The translations under genes were made by a program, and so were the position numbers. Positions 7,258 to 15,053 of a DNA stretch of 20,983 nucleotides are shown here, one piece after another. Each line of letters begins with the position of its first letter. Within the stretch, counting starts at the first letter, position 1. Under the pieces are notes generated by a model, which was not told where the DNA came from, did no database searches, and saw nothing but the letters and a program-made list of their open reading frames with translations. Source of the stretch: CAIWHR01 sp035541655 (GTDB taxonomy: Bacteria > Pseudomonadota > Gammaproteobacteria > Burkholderiales > Casimicrobiaceae); assembly GCA_035541655.1 (NCBI GenBank), contig DATKMY010000124.1:1-20983 (forward strand), given 5' to 3'.

Positions 7258-8212
7258 CCTTCGCCGGCGCGGACCCCTCGAAGCGGCGCGGCGCGGGAAG
7301 CATCGCGCATGGCGGAAGCCGGTCGGGGCGCCACGCGGCGATCGCCCAGGACCAGAATTGCGCGACGGATGCCGGCATCCACTTCTCGTCGGGAAGAGGC
7401 TGGTCCAGGAAGCGCCACGCGTCGAGCAGCACCGGGGGCGCAACGCCGGGAAGCCCGGCCGCGCGAGTCTGCTTGGAGAGCTTCCGCCCGGACGCGTTGA
7501 TAACGACAGGTGAATGCAGGTAGGAGAGCTGCGGCAGCCCGAGCAGCCGCTGCAGGTGGATCTGCCTCGGCGTCGAGGCGAGAAGGTCCGCGCCGCGCAC
7601 GACGTGCGTAACTCGCTGCAGCGCGTCGTCGACGACGACGGCGAGCTGGTACGCGTAGAGGCCATCGGAGCGTCGGACGACGAAGTCACCGACATCGCGC
7701 GCGAGCTCCTGGGTCTGGAGGCCCTGGAGACGATCGCGGAATGCGATTCGCGCGGCTCCCACGCGAACGCGCGACGCGCGCTGTGCGCGGCCGGCGCGAT
7801 CCTGCGGAATTCCCTCGCTGCACGTTCCCGGATAAACGCGCTCGCCGCTCGCCGCGAGCGGCGCAGTCTCCATTTCGCGCCGCGTGCACGCGCAATCGTA
7901 TGCATGCCCCTCGGCGTAAAGTCGCCCGAGTGCCGAGCGATAGAAAGCGGTGCGCTCCGACTGCCGCACGACGTCGCCGTCCCACTCGAAGCCGTAGCGC
8001 TCGAGCGCAGCGAGGATGGCTCTCTCGGCGTCGGGGTGTGTGCGCGGCGCGTCGACGTCCTCGATCCGAACGAGCCATTCGCCGCCGGAGGCGCGTGCGT
8101 CGCAATAGCTCGCGAGCGCCGCGACGAGCGATCCGAAGTGCAGCGGCCCGGTGGGTGACGGCGCGAAGCGCCCGCGATAGCGTTGCGGTGCCGGATCCGC
8201 GCCCGCGTTCAC
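7253..8212 (-). CDS. gluQ: Glutamyl-Q tRNA(Asp) synthetase
   Basis: A 319-residue paralogue of the GluRS catalytic core that attaches glutamate to the queuosine base of tRNA(Asp). It has APSPTGPLHFGSL with the HxGH-type H-F-G-S (residues 25-28), the zinc-site pattern C107-A-C109 ... Y127-x3-C131, and the KMSKS-type KLSKQ (244-248). It lacks the anticodon-binding domain of true GluRS, which fixes the assignment. The start is a GTG at 8212 overlapping the transglycosylase stop as GTGA, so translation is probably coupled. Length is usual for GluQ. Confidence 0.95.
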   Translation of the reverse strand: MNAGADPAPQRYRGRFAPSPTGPLHFGSLVAALASYCDARASGGEWLVRIEDVDAPRTHPDAERAILAALERYGFEWDGDVVRQSERTAFYRSALGRLYAEGHAYDCACTRREMETAPLAASGERVYPGTCSEGIPQDRAGRAQRASRVRVGAARIAFRDRLQGLQTQELARDVGDFVVRRSDGLYAYQLAVVVDDALQRVTHVVRGADLLASTPRQIHLQRLLGLPQLSYLHSPVVINASGRKLSKQTRAAGLPGVAPPVLLDAWRFLDQPLPDEKWMPASVAQFWSWAIAAWRPDRLPPCAMLPAPRRFEGSAPAKV

Positions 8213-8868
8213 CGCACCGCGATCGAGGACGGGATCGTGCCGACCTTCGGCGTGCCCGCCGGAACGTACAGCCAGTTGCGGTTCATCACCTCGAGAACGC
8301 CGCTCGGATACTCCGGCCGGCCAAGGCTGCCGTTATAGCGCCCGAGCGCGCGGAAGAGGTCGCCGCTCTCGATGTCGAGGTAGTGGCGCAGGATTACGCA
8401 GCCGTAGCGCAGGTTCGTGCGCAGATGGAAGAGGTTGTGCTCCGGCGCGCCGATGAGCCGTGTCCAGAACGGCATAACCTGCATGTAGCCGCGCGCGTCG
8501 GCCGGCGAGATCGCGTACTTGCGAAAATTGCTTTCGTACTGGATGACGCCCAGCACGAGCTGCGGGTCGAGCCCGGCGCGTGTAGCCTCGTAGTAGACGG
8601 TTGCGACGAAGTCGTTGCGCGTCGGCGCATCGGGAAAGCGCGATGCGAGGCGCCGCGACATCTCGTCGATCCAGGGCCGCACGTCCGGTCTTTTCGCGTA
8701 GTCGACGGGGACCGGGTTGTCGGCGATCGCCCGCTGAAGCCCCGAGACGACCGAGCTCGCGAGCTGCTCCTCGACCTGCGCGCCGGCGAACGCCGAGCGC
8801 GAGCCGAAGCCGGCGAGCGCGACAGCCGCGATCGCTGCGCCGTAGCGAAGGAACCCGGAACGCCTCAT
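8209..8868 (-). CDS. Periplasmic lytic transglycosylase (SLT domain)
   Basis: A 219-residue exported enzyme that cleaves peptidoglycan between MurNAc and GlcNAc. Residues 1-28 are a Sec signal peptide (MRR, hydrophobic core, cleavage after SAFA). The SLT domain spans about 84-200: catalytic Glu112 in IQYESNFR (109-116), ADARGYMQVMPFW (123-135), LRYGCVILRHYL (153-164) and ALGRYNGS (174-181), the usual Glu/Gly-x-Met-Gln/Asn motifs. No lipobox is seen, so it is probably soluble in the periplasm. It overlaps proS by ATGA upstream and gluQ by GTGA downstream. Its presence between two tRNA-charging genes suggests co-expression with growth rather than a shared pathway. Confidence 0.93.
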   Translation of the reverse strand: MRRSGFLRYGAAIAAVALAGFGSRSAFAGAQVEEQLASSVVSGLQRAIADNPVPVDYAKRPDVRPWIDEMSRRLASRFPDAPTRNDFVATVYYEATRAGLDPQLVLGVIQYESNFRKYAISPADARGYMQVMPFWTRLIGAPEHNLFHLRTNLRYGCVILRHYLDIESGDLFRALGRYNGSLGRPEYPSGVLEVMNRNWLYVPAGTPKVGTIPSSIAVR

Positions 8869-10595
8869 TGCCCGGCGAGCCTCCCTCTGACAAACCCAGC
8901 GGCGTCGCCCACGGCCACGGGTGTGGCCGCGGCGTCGCGCCGCGCCTGGTATTCGACCTTGCCTTCCTTCAAACCCCGGTCGCCGATCGTGACCCGGTGG
9001 GGAACTCCGATCAGCTCGATATCAGCAAACATCACGCCAGGACGCTCGCCGCGGTCGTCGAGCAGGACTTCGACCCCGGCAGCCGCGAGCTCGTCATGGA
9101 GCCGATCCGCCGCCGCCCGGACGGCCTCGCTGCGGTCGTAGCCAACGGCGGCGATGGCGACCGCGAACGGCGCCAGCGGCTCAGGCCATATGATGCCCTT
9201 GGCATCGTGGTTCTGCTCGATGGCCGCAGCGACCACGCGGGTGATCCCGATGCCATAGCAGCCCATCTCGACGACCTGCGATTGACCCTCGGCGTCGAGA
9301 AAGGTTGCGCCCATCGCCCGCGAGTAGAGGTCGCCCAGTGCGAAGACGTGCCCGACTTCGATTCCCCGCAGGATCTCGAGCGTTCCCTTGCCGTCGGGGG
9401 AGGGGTCGCCGGCAACGACGTTGCGAAGATCGGCAATCCTGTCGGGCTCGCGGCAGTCGCGGCCGAAATTGACGCCGCGCAGGTGCAAATCCCGCTCGTT
9501 AGCCCCGCAGACGAAGTCCGCCATCACGGCGACCGAGCGGTCGGCGATCAACGTGAGCTCGGGCGGGATCCCGACCGGGCCCAGGTAGCCCGGATTGCAG
9601 CCCGTCGCGGCAACGATCTCGGCCTCGGTCGCCCAACGGAACTTCTCGAGCCCTTCGACCTTGGTGACCTTCACCTCGTTCAACACGTGATCGCCGCGGA
9701 TCAGAAGCATCCAGACGCGCGCCGGCTGCCCCTCGGTGTCGGTCGCGAGCACGATGCACTTCACGGTGCGCGCGAGCGGGAGGTGGAGGAGTTCGGCGAC
9801 CTCTTCGCAGGTCGCCATTCCCGGCGTGGGAACGCGCTGCATCGGCTCCGCCGGCGCAGCGCGCGAGGCGGCGAGCGGCACCGCTTCGGCCAGCTCGACG
9901 TTCGCGGCATAGTCAGACGCGGGACACCAGGCGATCGCGTCCTCGCCCGAATCGGCGAGCACCTGGAATTCGTGCGATGCGCTGCCGCCGATCTGTCCGG
10001 TGTCGGCGGCGACCGCGCGGAACTGCAGCCCCATACGCGTGAAGATTCGCGCGTAAGCGTCGTACATCGTTTGGTACGACTCGAGCATTCCGGCCTTGTC
10101 GACGTCGAACGAGTAGGCGTCCTTCATGATGAACTCGCGCGAGCGCATCACGCCGAAGCGCGGGCGCACCTCGTCGCGGAACTTCGTCTGGATGTGATAG
10201 AGGTTGATCGGGAGCTGCTTGTAGCTGCGGAAATCCTTGCGCGCGATGTCGGTGATCACTTCCTCGGACGTGGGCTGCACGACGAAATCCCGATCATGGC
10301 GGTCCTTGAGGCGCAGAAGCTCGGGGCCGTATTTTGCCCATCGCCCGCTCTCCTGCCACATTTCGGCGGGCTGCACGACCGGCATCAGCAGCTCGATCGC
10401 GCCGGAGCGGTTCATCTCTTCGCGCACGATCGCCTCGACTTTGCGCAGCACGCGCAAGCCGAGCGGCATCCACGTGTAGATGCCCGCTGCGAGGCGCTTG
10501 ATCATCCCTGCGCGCAGCATCAGCCGATGGCTGACGAGCTCGGCCTCGGCCGGGGCTTCCTTCAGCGTGGTCAGCAGGAATTTCGAAACGCGCAT
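8865..10595 (-). CDS. proS: Prolyl-tRNA synthetase, bacterial type with editing domain
   Basis: A 576-residue cytoplasmic class II aminoacyl-tRNA synthetase that charges tRNA(Pro). The N-terminus (KFLLTTLKEAPAEAELVSH) is typical; PTSEE lies at 108-112, motif 2 is FRDEVRPRFGVMRSREFIMK (139-158), and motif 3 is in the GCYGIGITRVVAAAIEQ segment near residues 440-460. Between motifs 2 and 3 is the INS editing domain (about 225-400, with TVKCIV), which removes misacylated alanine. Length is normal for the bacterial form. It is the first gene of a five-gene operon with ATGA coupling to the transglycosylase. Confidence 0.97.
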   Translation of the reverse strand: MRVSKFLLTTLKEAPAEAELVSHRLMLRAGMIKRLAAGIYTWMPLGLRVLRKVEAIVREEMNRSGAIELLMPVVQPAEMWQESGRWAKYGPELLRLKDRHDRDFVVQPTSEEVITDIARKDFRSYKQLPINLYHIQTKFRDEVRPRFGVMRSREFIMKDAYSFDVDKAGMLESYQTMYDAYARIFTRMGLQFRAVAADTGQIGGSASHEFQVLADSGEDAIAWCPASDYAANVELAEAVPLAASRAAPAEPMQRVPTPGMATCEEVAELLHLPLARTVKCIVLATDTEGQPARVWMLLIRGDHVLNEVKVTKVEGLEKFRWATEAEIVAATGCNPGYLGPVGIPPELTLIADRSVAVMADFVCGANERDLHLRGVNFGRDCREPDRIADLRNVVAGDPSPDGKGTLEILRGIEVGHVFALGDLYSRAMGATFLDAEGQSQVVEMGCYGIGITRVVAAAIEQNHDAKGIIWPEPLAPFAVAIAAVGYDRSEAVRAAADRLHDELAAAGVEVLLDDRGERPGVMFADIELIGVPHRVTIGDRGLKEGKVEYQARRDAAATPVAVGDAAGFVRGRLAGQ

Positions 10596-10622
10596 GATGC
10601 TGTTTTTCCGCGCAAAACGCGC

Positions 10623-10628
10623 ATTTTA
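10623..10628 (-). promoter_or_regulatory. Candidate -10 box of the proS operon
   Basis: TAAAAT (5 of 6 to the consensus) lies on the minus strand 28 nt before the proS start, followed by a GCGC-gtttt-GCGC dyad in the short leader. The -35 region is weak. The AT-rich patch stands out in an otherwise very GC-rich gap. Confidence 0.3.
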
Positions 10629-10712
10629 CCCGACGGGCCCGCAAGGTTGAGGCGAGCCGGTCCCTGCCGATGTCTCGCGCTCGGCGTCCGCAAACCGCCT
10701 GTATTGCCCCCG

Positions 10713-10734
10713 GGAGCCTTGTCCTGCCGGCTCC
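10713..10734. other. Stem-loop in usp-proS gap
   Basis: The 174-nt gap between uspA and proS holds no gene. GGAGCC (10713-10718) and GGCTCC (10729-10734) form a 6-bp stem with a 10-nt loop, downstream of the uspA stop. There is no U-tract, so I list it as a possible factor-dependent end of the uspA transcript only. Confidence 0.25.
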
Positions 10735-10769
10735 GGCGCCCCGGGGATCTCCTGGGCCCGACGCGCCGC

Positions 10770-11213
10770 CTAGCGCACGACGAGCACCGGGAGCTTCGAG
10801 TGGGTGAGCACCTTCTGCGTCTCGCTGCCGAGGAGAACGGCCGACAGCCCGCGGCGGCCATGCGAGGCCATCACGATGACGTCGGCCTTGCCCTTTTTTG
10901 CGGCGGCGAGGATCGCCTCCCACGGCGTAGCGGCGATATCGAACGCGGTCTTGCATTCGACTCCCGCCGCCTTGGCCTTCGCGACCACCTTGTCGAGGAT
11001 CTTCTCAGCATCCTGCGCGGCGAGCTTCGCGTACTCCTTGCGCGAGACCGGCTCGTAGACGATGCCGTCCGCATAGGCGGGCATCGGATAGTCGGGGGCC
11101 GCGTAGAACGCCGTGACGGTCCCGCCCACCGAGCGTGCGAGCGCGATCGCGTGAACGACTGCCCTGTCGGAGAGCCTGGATCCGTCGGTCGCTACCAGCA
11201 GGTTCTTATACAT
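10770..11213 (-). CDS. Universal stress protein, UspA family
   Basis: A 147-residue single-domain cytoplasmic Usp. It opens with NLLVATDGS (residues 4-12, with the nucleotide-contacting Asp) and ends with the ATP-binding loop SHGRRGLSAVLLGS, i.e. G-x9-G-S, followed by VLTHSKLPVLVVR; the first Gly of G-x2-G is Ala. This is the ATP-binding subclass by motif. A strong Shine-Dalgarno AGGAGA sits five nt before ATG, and a TACAAT -10 candidate lies further upstream. It is a single-gene unit. The exact stress role cannot be read from the sequence. Confidence 0.95.
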   Translation of the reverse strand: MYKNLLVATDGSRLSDRAVVHAIALARSVGGTVTAFYAAPDYPMPAYADGIVYEPVSRKEYAKLAAQDAEKILDKVVAKAKAAGVECKTAFDIAATPWEAILAAAKKGKADVIVMASHGRRGLSAVLLGSETQKVLTHSKLPVLVVR

Positions 11214-11268
11214 TGTTTCTCCTCGAGTCGATGCGAGCTTCGATCTGAGATAAGCCTACGCCGCGAGG

Positions 11269-11274
11269 ATTGTA
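11269..11274 (-). promoter_or_regulatory. Candidate -10 box of uspA gene
   Basis: TACAAT (5 of 6) on the minus strand lies about 55 nt before the uspA start; no good -35 at the usual distance. The 202-nt gap between uspA and the divergent gene at 11416 otherwise shows nothing I can name. Confidence 0.3.
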
Positions 11275-11415
11275 CGCGCCTTGATCGAAGTCACGGCGGC
11301 GACGCCGCGAAGCCCGCTACGACGGTGCGGGGCCCGTTGACCGGGCTTCGATGCATGCCGTAGATTCCCCTTCGATGCGCGCTCGAGCGGGTTCCGCGCC
11401 GACCGCACGCCAACG

Positions 11416-12588
11416 ATGGCCGAGCCTGCGCTCTCCGTTCCCGATCCTCGCGTGTTTCCGCCGCTCGAATCGGCGTTGCCCGAGCAGCGTGCGTTGTACG
11501 CGCTCGCCGAAACGAGCCTCTCCACGGATTCGCAGCAGCGTGCCAGGGCGTGCGATTCCGAGCTCCGCTCTGCGCTCGCGAGCGCGCTCGGGCGTGGCGG
11601 CGCCGAGCTCGCTGCGCTCTTCTCACAGGCACCCTCGGTCGGGGTCACGCGACATCTATGGCGTGCGCTCGACGCCGTGTGGCGCGAAGGCGCGCCGCCC
11701 GGTGCCGGGCTCGCGGTCAGCGTGTTCGCGCTTCCGGTCGTGATCGTCGCCGGCGTCGGGGGCGGCGGCGACGGATGCTCGCTGTCGGGCGTTCTTCGCG
11801 AACCGCAGAGCCTGGTCGCGATTTTTCAGGAGCACGGTGCCCTTCGCGGCAACCGGAGCTTCGCGTTCGCCGATGCGCTCGTCGCCGCGGAAGCGATCGA
11901 CATCGGGCGATTGCCGGAGATCCGCGCCTGGCAGCGCCTGCCGGAGGCGCTCGCGCCGGGCGCGATGCTCCGCGGAGTCGATCTCGCGCCGGCGCGGATC
12001 GACGTTCCGGCGGGCGCGGAAACCGTGCACCTGCGCTTCGTCGTGGGCACGGCGATCGCGGCACCCGAGGTCGATCTCCTCATCGACGCCGACGTCGGCA
12101 AGTGGGGCGTTCCATTCGCGCGCGCTCTCGCGGGCGCGCTCGCGATCGACGGAGTCTCGGTCCTCGCCCTTCCGCGCGCGCCGCAGCGCCTGCTCCCCGC
12201 GGTGGCCGCGGGGCGTTCTGCGCAGCGGGAGGTTTCCGCTCAGCTTTTCGCGAGCAATGCGATTCGGCGCTTCCGCAGCACGCTCGGCGAGCCCTCCGCT
12301 GTCATCAGCGCACATCGCGCACCGGACGCGCCGGGCGGGGGCGAGCTGCGCTTGTCGCTATCCTCGCCGTTCGATTCGCACGGGGCCGAGGGATTCCGCG
12401 CCCCGCTCTATCCGCTCGACCGCGTGGTGGACGTCGTCGCGATGCTGGTCGCGCTCATGCGCGATTGCCGCGTCACCGACATTCGCACGCTGGCGGGGAT
12501 TCATGCCGACCGGGCGCCCGGCTTCGGGTCGAAGCTGCTGTTCAAACCCGATACGATCCCCGACGCCGCCCTGGTCACGGTGCACTGA
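11416..12588 (+). CDS. Unrecognised 390-residue protein
   Basis: I do not recognise this protein. It is soluble by sequence (no signal peptide or clear membrane helix), Ala/Arg-rich, with a Gly-rich patch GVGGGGDGC at about 113-121, a well-structured middle (VHLRFVVGTAIAAPEVDLLIDADVG) and a conserved-looking end (GFGSKLLFKP). The phrase about a cytosolic enzyme or structural role would be a guess. ATG 11416 has no good Shine-Dalgarno; no better in-frame start is seen. Third-position GC and length of the open frame support coding. It is coupled to the cupin gene by a TGATG overlap, so the two probably act together, and it is divergent from uspA. Confidence 0.75.
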   Translation: MAEPALSVPDPRVFPPLESALPEQRALYALAETSLSTDSQQRARACDSELRSALASALGRGGAELAALFSQAPSVGVTRHLWRALDAVWREGAPPGAGLAVSVFALPVVIVAGVGGGGDGCSLSGVLREPQSLVAIFQEHGALRGNRSFAFADALVAAEAIDIGRLPEIRAWQRLPEALAPGAMLRGVDLAPARIDVPAGAETVHLRFVVGTAIAAPEVDLLIDADVGKWGVPFARALAGALAIDGVSVLALPRAPQRLLPAVAAGRSAQREVSAQLFASNAIRRFRSTLGEPSAVISAHRAPDAPGGGELRLSLSSPFDSHGAEGFRAPLYPLDRVVDVVAMLVALMRDCRVTDIRTLAGIHADRAPGFGSKLLFKPDTIPDAALVTVH

Positions 12589-12959
12589 TGCGCAAGCTCA
12601 CGACAAACGACAAGCCCGACGAGCGTGAACGGATCACGCTTGCCGAGGCGGAAGCGATGATCCCTACGCCGGAGGGCAAGCGCTCAGCAGCCGTGTTCGA
12701 GCACGGCACGCTTCAGGTCAAGCTATACGCACCCCGCGGCGCCGATCCCCAGCTGCCGCACACGCGCGACGAGGCGTACGTCGTCGCGCGCGGCGGCGGA
12801 TGGTTCGTCAACGGTGCGCATCGCCATCCGATCGCGCTGCACGACGTGCTTTTCGTCAAGGCGGGCGTCGTCCATCGCTTCGAGGAGTTCAGCGACGATT
12901 TCCTCGTCTGGGTGTTCTTCTACGGTCCCGAAGGCGGTGAAGCGGACGCCGCTGGCTAG
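12588..12959 (+). CDS. Small single-domain cupin protein
   Basis: A 123-residue beta-barrel protein of the cupin fold. Motif 1 is H58-T-R60-D-E62 followed by AYVVARGGG and motif 2 is HDVLFVKAGVVHRF with His96; the usual H-x-H-x4-E site is thus partly changed (His to Arg60), so metal binding is uncertain. It starts at ATG 12588 in the TGATG overlap with the upstream gene. Its last 237 nt are also covered on the opposite strand by the C-terminal extension of the DUF2807 gene. The function is unknown; small cupins of this sort include isomerases, dioxygenases and ligand sensors. Confidence 0.87.
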   Translation: MRKLTTNDKPDERERITLAEAEAMIPTPEGKRSAAVFEHGTLQVKLYAPRGADPQLPHTRDEAYVVARGGGWFVNGAHRHPIALHDVLFVKAGVVHRFEEFSDDFLVWVFFYGPEGGEADAAG

Positions 12960-13733
12960 GCGAAGGATCCGCGGCGATTCGGACGCCGCGCGCCGCTTCA
13001 CGCGGCCAGCACCGCTCACCGACTGGGTCACGTTGGGGTCGCCGATGTATTCGACCATCCCGGCGCCCGACAGGCCGATCCTGAGCGTCCTTTCGACCTG
13101 GACCACGACGCGCCCGACACCGCTTACTGACACCCGCGCGTCGGTGCTCGCGAGCTCGGCCGCGCGATAGTCGCCGGCGCCGGAAATCGAGACGCGCTGC
13201 TCGCCGACGCGGCCTGCGATCTCGACCCGCATTGCGCCCGAGCCCGTCACTGAGAGCTCCTTGGCGGCGAGATCGCCGATCCTGAGCGACGTCGCGCCGG
13301 ACGCCGACACCTTGAGGTGGTCCGTCGTCAGGCCTTCGGCGCGGATCTTCACGGCTCCGACGGCGGTCAGGGCGTCCAGGTCGCGAAAGGTCACCGTGAT
13401 TCTGGATCCGCGCCCGCCCAGACCGAAGAAGCCGCTCCACCATGACCGACCAGCGCCGTTCCCGATGGTCAACGTGCCGTTGTCCACCTGCGCGCGCAGG
13501 CTCGGGAGTTGCTTTGACGCCGCCTCGATCCGTACCGCCTCGGCGGGCCCCTGCACGAGGGTGACGTCGGCGAACCCTTCGACCACGATGCGGTTGAACG
13601 GCGCCAACGGTCGCTGCTCGGTGACGACCTCGCCCGCGCTGCCGCGCAGCGGCCCCAGCAGGTAGAACCAGCCGAGGCTTACGGCGACGGCCAGTGCGGC
13701 CAGGACCCCGACGATCGCCAGAACGACTTTCAT
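12723..13733 (-). CDS. DUF2807 (GIN-type) envelope protein with antisense C-terminal extension
   Basis: A 336-residue frame. Residues 1-27 are an N-terminal hydrophobic segment (signal peptide or anchor), and ~42-246 form a DUF2807 beta-helix made of repeated SGSG/SGAG turns (SASGA, VTGSGA, ISGAGD, VSGVGR, LSGAGM, VSGAGR), following the typical opening FNRIVVEGFADVTLVQG. Such proteins are usually exported and end just after the last SGAG turn. Here the frame runs on about 90 residues more and crosses the convergent cupin gene, which suggests a lost stop or a one-base indel near 12990-13010. ATG 13733 is well supported by AGGAG six nt upstream. The function is unknown; beta-helix adhesion or binding is likely. 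Confidence 0.8.
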   Translation of the reverse strand: MKVVLAIVGVLAALAVAVSLGWFYLLGPLRGSAGEVVTEQRPLAPFNRIVVEGFADVTLVQGPAEAVRIEAASKQLPSLRAQVDNGTLTIGNGAGRSWWSGFFGLGGRGSRITVTFRDLDALTAVGAVKIRAEGLTTDHLKVSASGATSLRIGDLAAKELSVTGSGAMRVEIAGRVGEQRVSISGAGDYRAAELASTDARVSVSGVGRVVVQVERTLRIGLSGAGMVEYIGDPNVTQSVSGAGRVKRRAASESPRILRLASGVRFTAFGTVEEHPDEEIVAELLEAMDDARLDEKHVVQRDRMAMRTVDEPSAAARDDVRLVARVRQLGIGAAGCV

Positions 13734-13830
13734 AGAAACTCCTGCGGCTCGAACGCGCGAGAGCTTAGATGCGCTTCGTGCCGGTTTCGGATTCCCTCTG
13801 AAGGCCAACCCCCGGCGCCTTGCGCCTCCG

Positions 13831-13836
13831 TATAAT
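13831..13836 (+). promoter_or_regulatory. -10 box of ppa promoter
   Basis: A perfect TATAAT 50 nt before the pyrophosphatase start in the 153-nt divergent gap. A good -35 is not seen 16-18 nt upstream, so it may need an activator. Expected transcription start near 13843, just before the tandem repeat. Confidence 0.5.
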
Positions 13837-13844
13837 CCCGATCG

Positions 13845-13874
13845 ACCGCCACAAACGAAACCGCCACAAACGAA
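13845..13874 (+). repeat. Perfect 15-bp tandem duplication in ppa leader
   Basis: The unit ACCGCCACAAACGAA occurs twice back to back (13845-13859 and 13860-13874), directly after the expected transcription start and ending 12 nt before the ppa ATG. It doubles the unstructured, A-rich part of the 5' leader. Confidence 0.85.
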
Positions 13875-13886
13875 CACAGGCGACCC

Positions 13887-14435
13887 ATGAGCCTCGACCG
13901 AGTTCCCGCCGGCAGGGACGTACCGAACGACTGCAACGTGATCATCGAGATCCCGATGCGCGGGGATCCGATCAAGTACGAAGTCGACAAGGAGACCGGC
14001 GCCGTTTTCGTCGACCGCTTCATGTCGACCGCGATGCACTATCCGTGCAACTACGGCTACATTCCGAGGACGCTGTCCGACGACGGCGACCCTTGCGACG
14101 TCCTCGTGCTCTCGCCGATGCCGCTGATCACCGGGGTTGTGGTCCGCTGCCGGCCGATCGGGATGCTCAAGATGCACGACGAAGCGGGCGGCGACTCCAA
14201 GATCCTCGCCGTTCCCGTCGACAAGCTCTCGGGCCTCTACCGGACGGTGCAGTCCCCGCGCGATCTCCCCGAGCTGACCACGCAGCAGATCGCGCACTTC
14301 TTCGAGCATTACAAGGATCTCGAGCCGGGCAAGTGGGTGCGCGTCTCGACGTGGGTCGACGCAGCCGAGGCGAAGAAAGAGATCCTCGACGGAGTCGCCC
14401 GCTACGACGCAACCAATCCCAAGCCCCCGTTCTGA
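13887..14435 (+). CDS. ppa: Inorganic pyrophosphatase, family I
   Basis: A 182-residue cytoplasmic enzyme that splits pyrophosphate to two phosphates and so drives biosynthetic reactions. It has the family I signature DGDPCDVLV (66-74; metal-binding Asp66, Asp68 and Asp71), Glu21 and Lys30 in the IEIPMRGDPIKYEVDK segment, YPCNYGYIP (52-60) and the GGDSKI loop with Asp103 and Lys105. Length is usual for the hexameric bacterial form. It has its own promoter (TATAAT at 13831) and a short Shine-Dalgarno (AGGCGA); it is divergent from the DUF2807 gene and convergent with the RDD gene. Confidence 0.97.
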   Translation: MSLDRVPAGRDVPNDCNVIIEIPMRGDPIKYEVDKETGAVFVDRFMSTAMHYPCNYGYIPRTLSDDGDPCDVLVLSPMPLITGVVVRCRPIGMLKMHDEAGGDSKILAVPVDKLSGLYRTVQSPRDLPELTTQQIAHFFEHYKDLEPGKWVRVSTWVDAAEAKKEILDGVARYDATNPKPPF

Positions 14436-14442
14436 GGTTCCC

Positions 14443-14474
14443 GGAGGCGCCCGCAAACCGTGTGGGCGGCTTCC
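14443..14474. terminator. Bidirectional terminator candidate between ppa and RDD gene
   Basis: GGAGGCGCCC (14443-14452) pairs with 14464-14474 to form ten pairs (one G-U) with a single bulged G and an 11-nt loop, in the 51-nt gap between convergent genes. Only a weak T-rich stretch follows on the plus strand, so strength is uncertain. Confidence 0.42.
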
Positions 14475-14486
14475 TTGGAGCTGGCG

Positions 14487-15050
14487 TCAGCCGGGTGAAG
14501 GCGCTGCGTCCACGCGCTCCCGGATGATCCGCGTACCCGCGATCCGATCGTGCAGGAACTGGCGGTCGGGATCGACGAGCGCCCAGGCGTAGTTGAATCC
14601 GGCCACCCAGACGGCGAGTATCCCGAGGCCCGACGGCCGTAGCGCTTCGTAGGCTACAAGCGAGGCGGCCGGCCCGATCCACAGCGCCAGATACCGGATA
14701 ACGGCGGCGCCTGCATCGACCGTCTCTCCGTTGCGACGCACGAGCCACAGGTGCCAGGTCTTCATCGGCAGCGTCCGCCGGCCGCCGGTCCACATCCACA
14801 CGCAATAGAGTCCGAAGACGCCGAACACCACAGATCCGGATAACGCGCGCGCGGCGACGGTAGGCACTTCCGGCGCGTGGGCTGCGTTGACGCCGGGCGA
14901 GACGAGGGGCAGCGTCAGAAATCCCGTGACGAGAACGAGCGCTGCGGCGAGCAGATTCTCGTAGCTGAGCGCCGCGAGGCGCCGGGCGAGCGACGCGTTC
15001 GACATCGCCGCCGCGTCGGCGGCCGATGCCGGGCTCTCCGCGGCAACCAT
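14487..15050 (-). CDS. RDD-family membrane protein
   Basis: A 187-residue inner-membrane protein with four hydrophobic segments (about 33-50, 69-87, 114-133 and 142-159). The RDD hallmarks are the Arg-rich start of helix 1 (LARRLAALSYENLL, where the first Asp is Glu31) and HDRIAGT (167-173) with Asp168. Some RDD proteins are reported as ion exchangers, but most have no known function. ATG 15050 lies three nt after the DUF3106 stop; an in-frame ATG at residue 16 is the alternative start. It is the last gene of the sigma-factor operon, a placement also common in betaproteobacteria. Confidence 0.9.
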   Translation of the reverse strand: MVAAESPASAADAAAMSNASLARRLAALSYENLLAAALVLVTGFLTLPLVSPGVNAAHAPEVPTVAARALSGSVVFGVFGLYCVWMWTGGRRTLPMKTWHLWLVRRNGETVDAGAAVIRYLALWIGPAASLVAYEALRPSGLGILAVWVAGFNYAWALVDPDRQFLHDRIAGTRIIRERVDAAPSPG

Positions 15051-15053
15051 CGC

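Noticed and set aside
10713..10734. Intrinsic terminator for uspA
   Set aside because: The stem is short with a 10-nt loop and no U-tract; kept only as a low-confidence stem-loop.
8601..11363. A very long (920-codon) plus-strand open frame opposite proS and uspA
   Set aside because: It is antisense to well-identified genes, is Arg/Ala-rich with no recognisable domain, and is explained by high GC third positions removing stops.
13734..14456. N-terminal extension of the DUF2807 frame antisense to ppa
   Set aside because: The AGGAG site and hydrophobic N-terminus at ATG 13733 fix the start; the extension only mirrors ppa.
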